The notes under the pieces: generated by a model
What the model was told of the DNA's origin: nothing
What the model saw: the letters and a program-made list of their open reading frames with translations, nothing else
The model's database searches: none
Origin: Enterenecus faecium
GTDB lineage: Bacteria; Bacillota; Clostridia; Oscillospirales; Oscillospiraceae
NCBI GenBank assembly: GCA_018713215.1
Contig: DVFO01000088.1
Coordinates: 1-6,190, forward strand
Direction of reading: 5' to 3'
DNA: 6,190 nt
Shown here: positions 5,789 through 6,190 of the stretch, piece by piece
How the letters are laid out: every line of letters begins with the position of its first letter
Numbering within the stretch: position 1 is the first letter of the stretch
Translations under genes and position numbers: made by a program

Positions 5789-5824
5789 CCAAAAGCAGAG
5801 GCGTTGTCCTCTGCTTTTGGCCGG
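5789..5824 (+). terminator. Intercistronic hairpin, probable partial terminator or 3' stabilizer
   Basis: A perfect 13-bp inverted repeat (5789-5801 with 5808-5820; CCAAAAGCAGAGG / CCTCTGCTTTTGG) has loop CGTTGT. The inner GCAGAGG/CCTCTGC stem is followed by only four T's before GG, so it is weak as a terminator. Located between the binding protein and its permease, it probably lets only part of the transcription through, or protects the upstream mRNA. Either would give excess binding protein over permease. Confidence 0.65.
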
Positions 5825-5863
5825 TCTTTCAGACTCTTTCATTTCACCAAAAAGGATGATTCC

Positions 5864-6190
5864 ATGGATATGTTTCTGACGGTCATCGGGGCTCTGAATG
5901 TGGGCTTTCTGCAAACCCTGAAGCTGTTTGCCGTCACGCTGATCGGTGCGCTTCCCCTGGGACTTATCATCTCCTTCGGCTCCATGAGCCGGTTCATGCC
6001 GCTTCGGTGGCTGACAAAGACCGTTGTCTGGATCATTCGGGGCACGCCCCTGATGCTTCAGCTTCTGATTCTCTTCTTTGTGCCCGGTATCGTGCTGGAC
6101 AGCGGCAGTCCCTGGCCCAGCGGCGAGAGCGGCCGATTCCTGGCCTCCGCCATCGCATTTATCATCAACTACGCCTGTTACTTCTCCGAG
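5864..6190 (+). CDS. Amino-acid-type ABC transporter permease (HisM/GlnP-like), 3' partial
   Basis: The first 109 codons are visible and the frame runs off the window. The sequence has the N-terminal features of the His/Glu/Gln/Arg permease family: NVGFLQTLKLFAVTLIGALP (12-31) as the start of the first membrane helix, then IIRGTPLMLQLLILFF (57-72), whose RGTPL..Q is a family signature, and INYACYFSE at the edge, just before the expected R-G-G segment and EAA loop that contacts the ATPase. The loop at 79-91 (DSGSPWPSGESGR) is the usual insert between helices. The ATG at 5864 has AAAGGA 7 nt upstream; a second ATG two codons later is an alternative. It forms an import complex with the lipoprotein encoded upstream. 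The partner ATPase is not in the window and is expected downstream. Confidence 0.9.
   Translation, partial: MDMFLTVIGALNVGFLQTLKLFAVTLIGALPLGLIISFGSMSRFMPLRWLTKTVVWIIRGTPLMLQLLILFFVPGIVLDSGSPWPSGESGRFLASAIAFIINYACYFSE

Noticed and set aside
1..6190. CRISPR arrays, tRNA/rRNA genes, insertion sequences, toxin-antitoxin pairs
   Set aside because: I saw no regularly spaced repeats, no tRNA-like cloverleaf, no transposase-like frame with terminal repeats and no small paired ORFs with their own signals.

Overview
The window looks like the chromosome of a GC-rich gut Firmicute, probably an Oscillospiraceae-type Clostridium. The signs are strong AAGGAGG-type ribosome binding sites, sigma-A promoters, a lipobox solute-binding protein with its amino-acid-type permease, and a strong preference for G or C at third codon positions in most genes. 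This placement is inference from style and gene content, not from a marker gene.

Layout. (1) Positions 1-1356, plus strand: the 3' part of an AlbA_2/HATPase_c_4 (RecG-related, COG2865-like) regulator. It ends at a bidirectional terminator at 1367-1412. (2) Positions 4051 down to 1420, minus strand: one transcription unit. It has a near-consensus promoter, a leader that folds as a fluoride (crcB-motif) riboswitch, a CPA-superfamily cation/proton-antiporter-like membrane protein, the tRNA m6t6A37 methyltransferase TrmO, and a short chimeric ORF. The chimera joins the N-terminal half of a FetA/YbbL-type ABC ATPase in frame to the C-terminal end of a FetB/YbbM-type permease. (3) Positions 4067-4871, plus strand, divergent: a TIGR00266/AIM24-family protein with its own promoter and a strong intrinsic terminator. 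(4) Positions 4877-6190, plus strand: an ABC importer unit with promoter, lipoprotein solute-binding protein, an intergenic hairpin, and the start of a His/Glu/Gln-type permease cut off by the window end. The ATPase of this importer must lie outside.

How it fits together. The main result is the leader of the minus-strand unit. P1, P2, the conserved AUGA and UGAUG segments and the loop-to-3' pseudoknot can all be drawn as in the crcB motif. The antiporter is therefore best read as a fluoride-responsive, probably fluoride-exporting, CPA protein rather than a housekeeping Na+/H+ exchanger. The tight spacing (21 and 13 nt) puts TrmO and the ABC chimera under the same control. The chimera lacks the ABC signature, Walker B and most of the permease, so it is probably the scar of an in-frame deletion across a fetAB-like pair, or an assembly error. 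The solute-binding protein lacks the usual ligand-binding arginine of family 3, so its substrate should not be assumed to be an ordinary amino acid.
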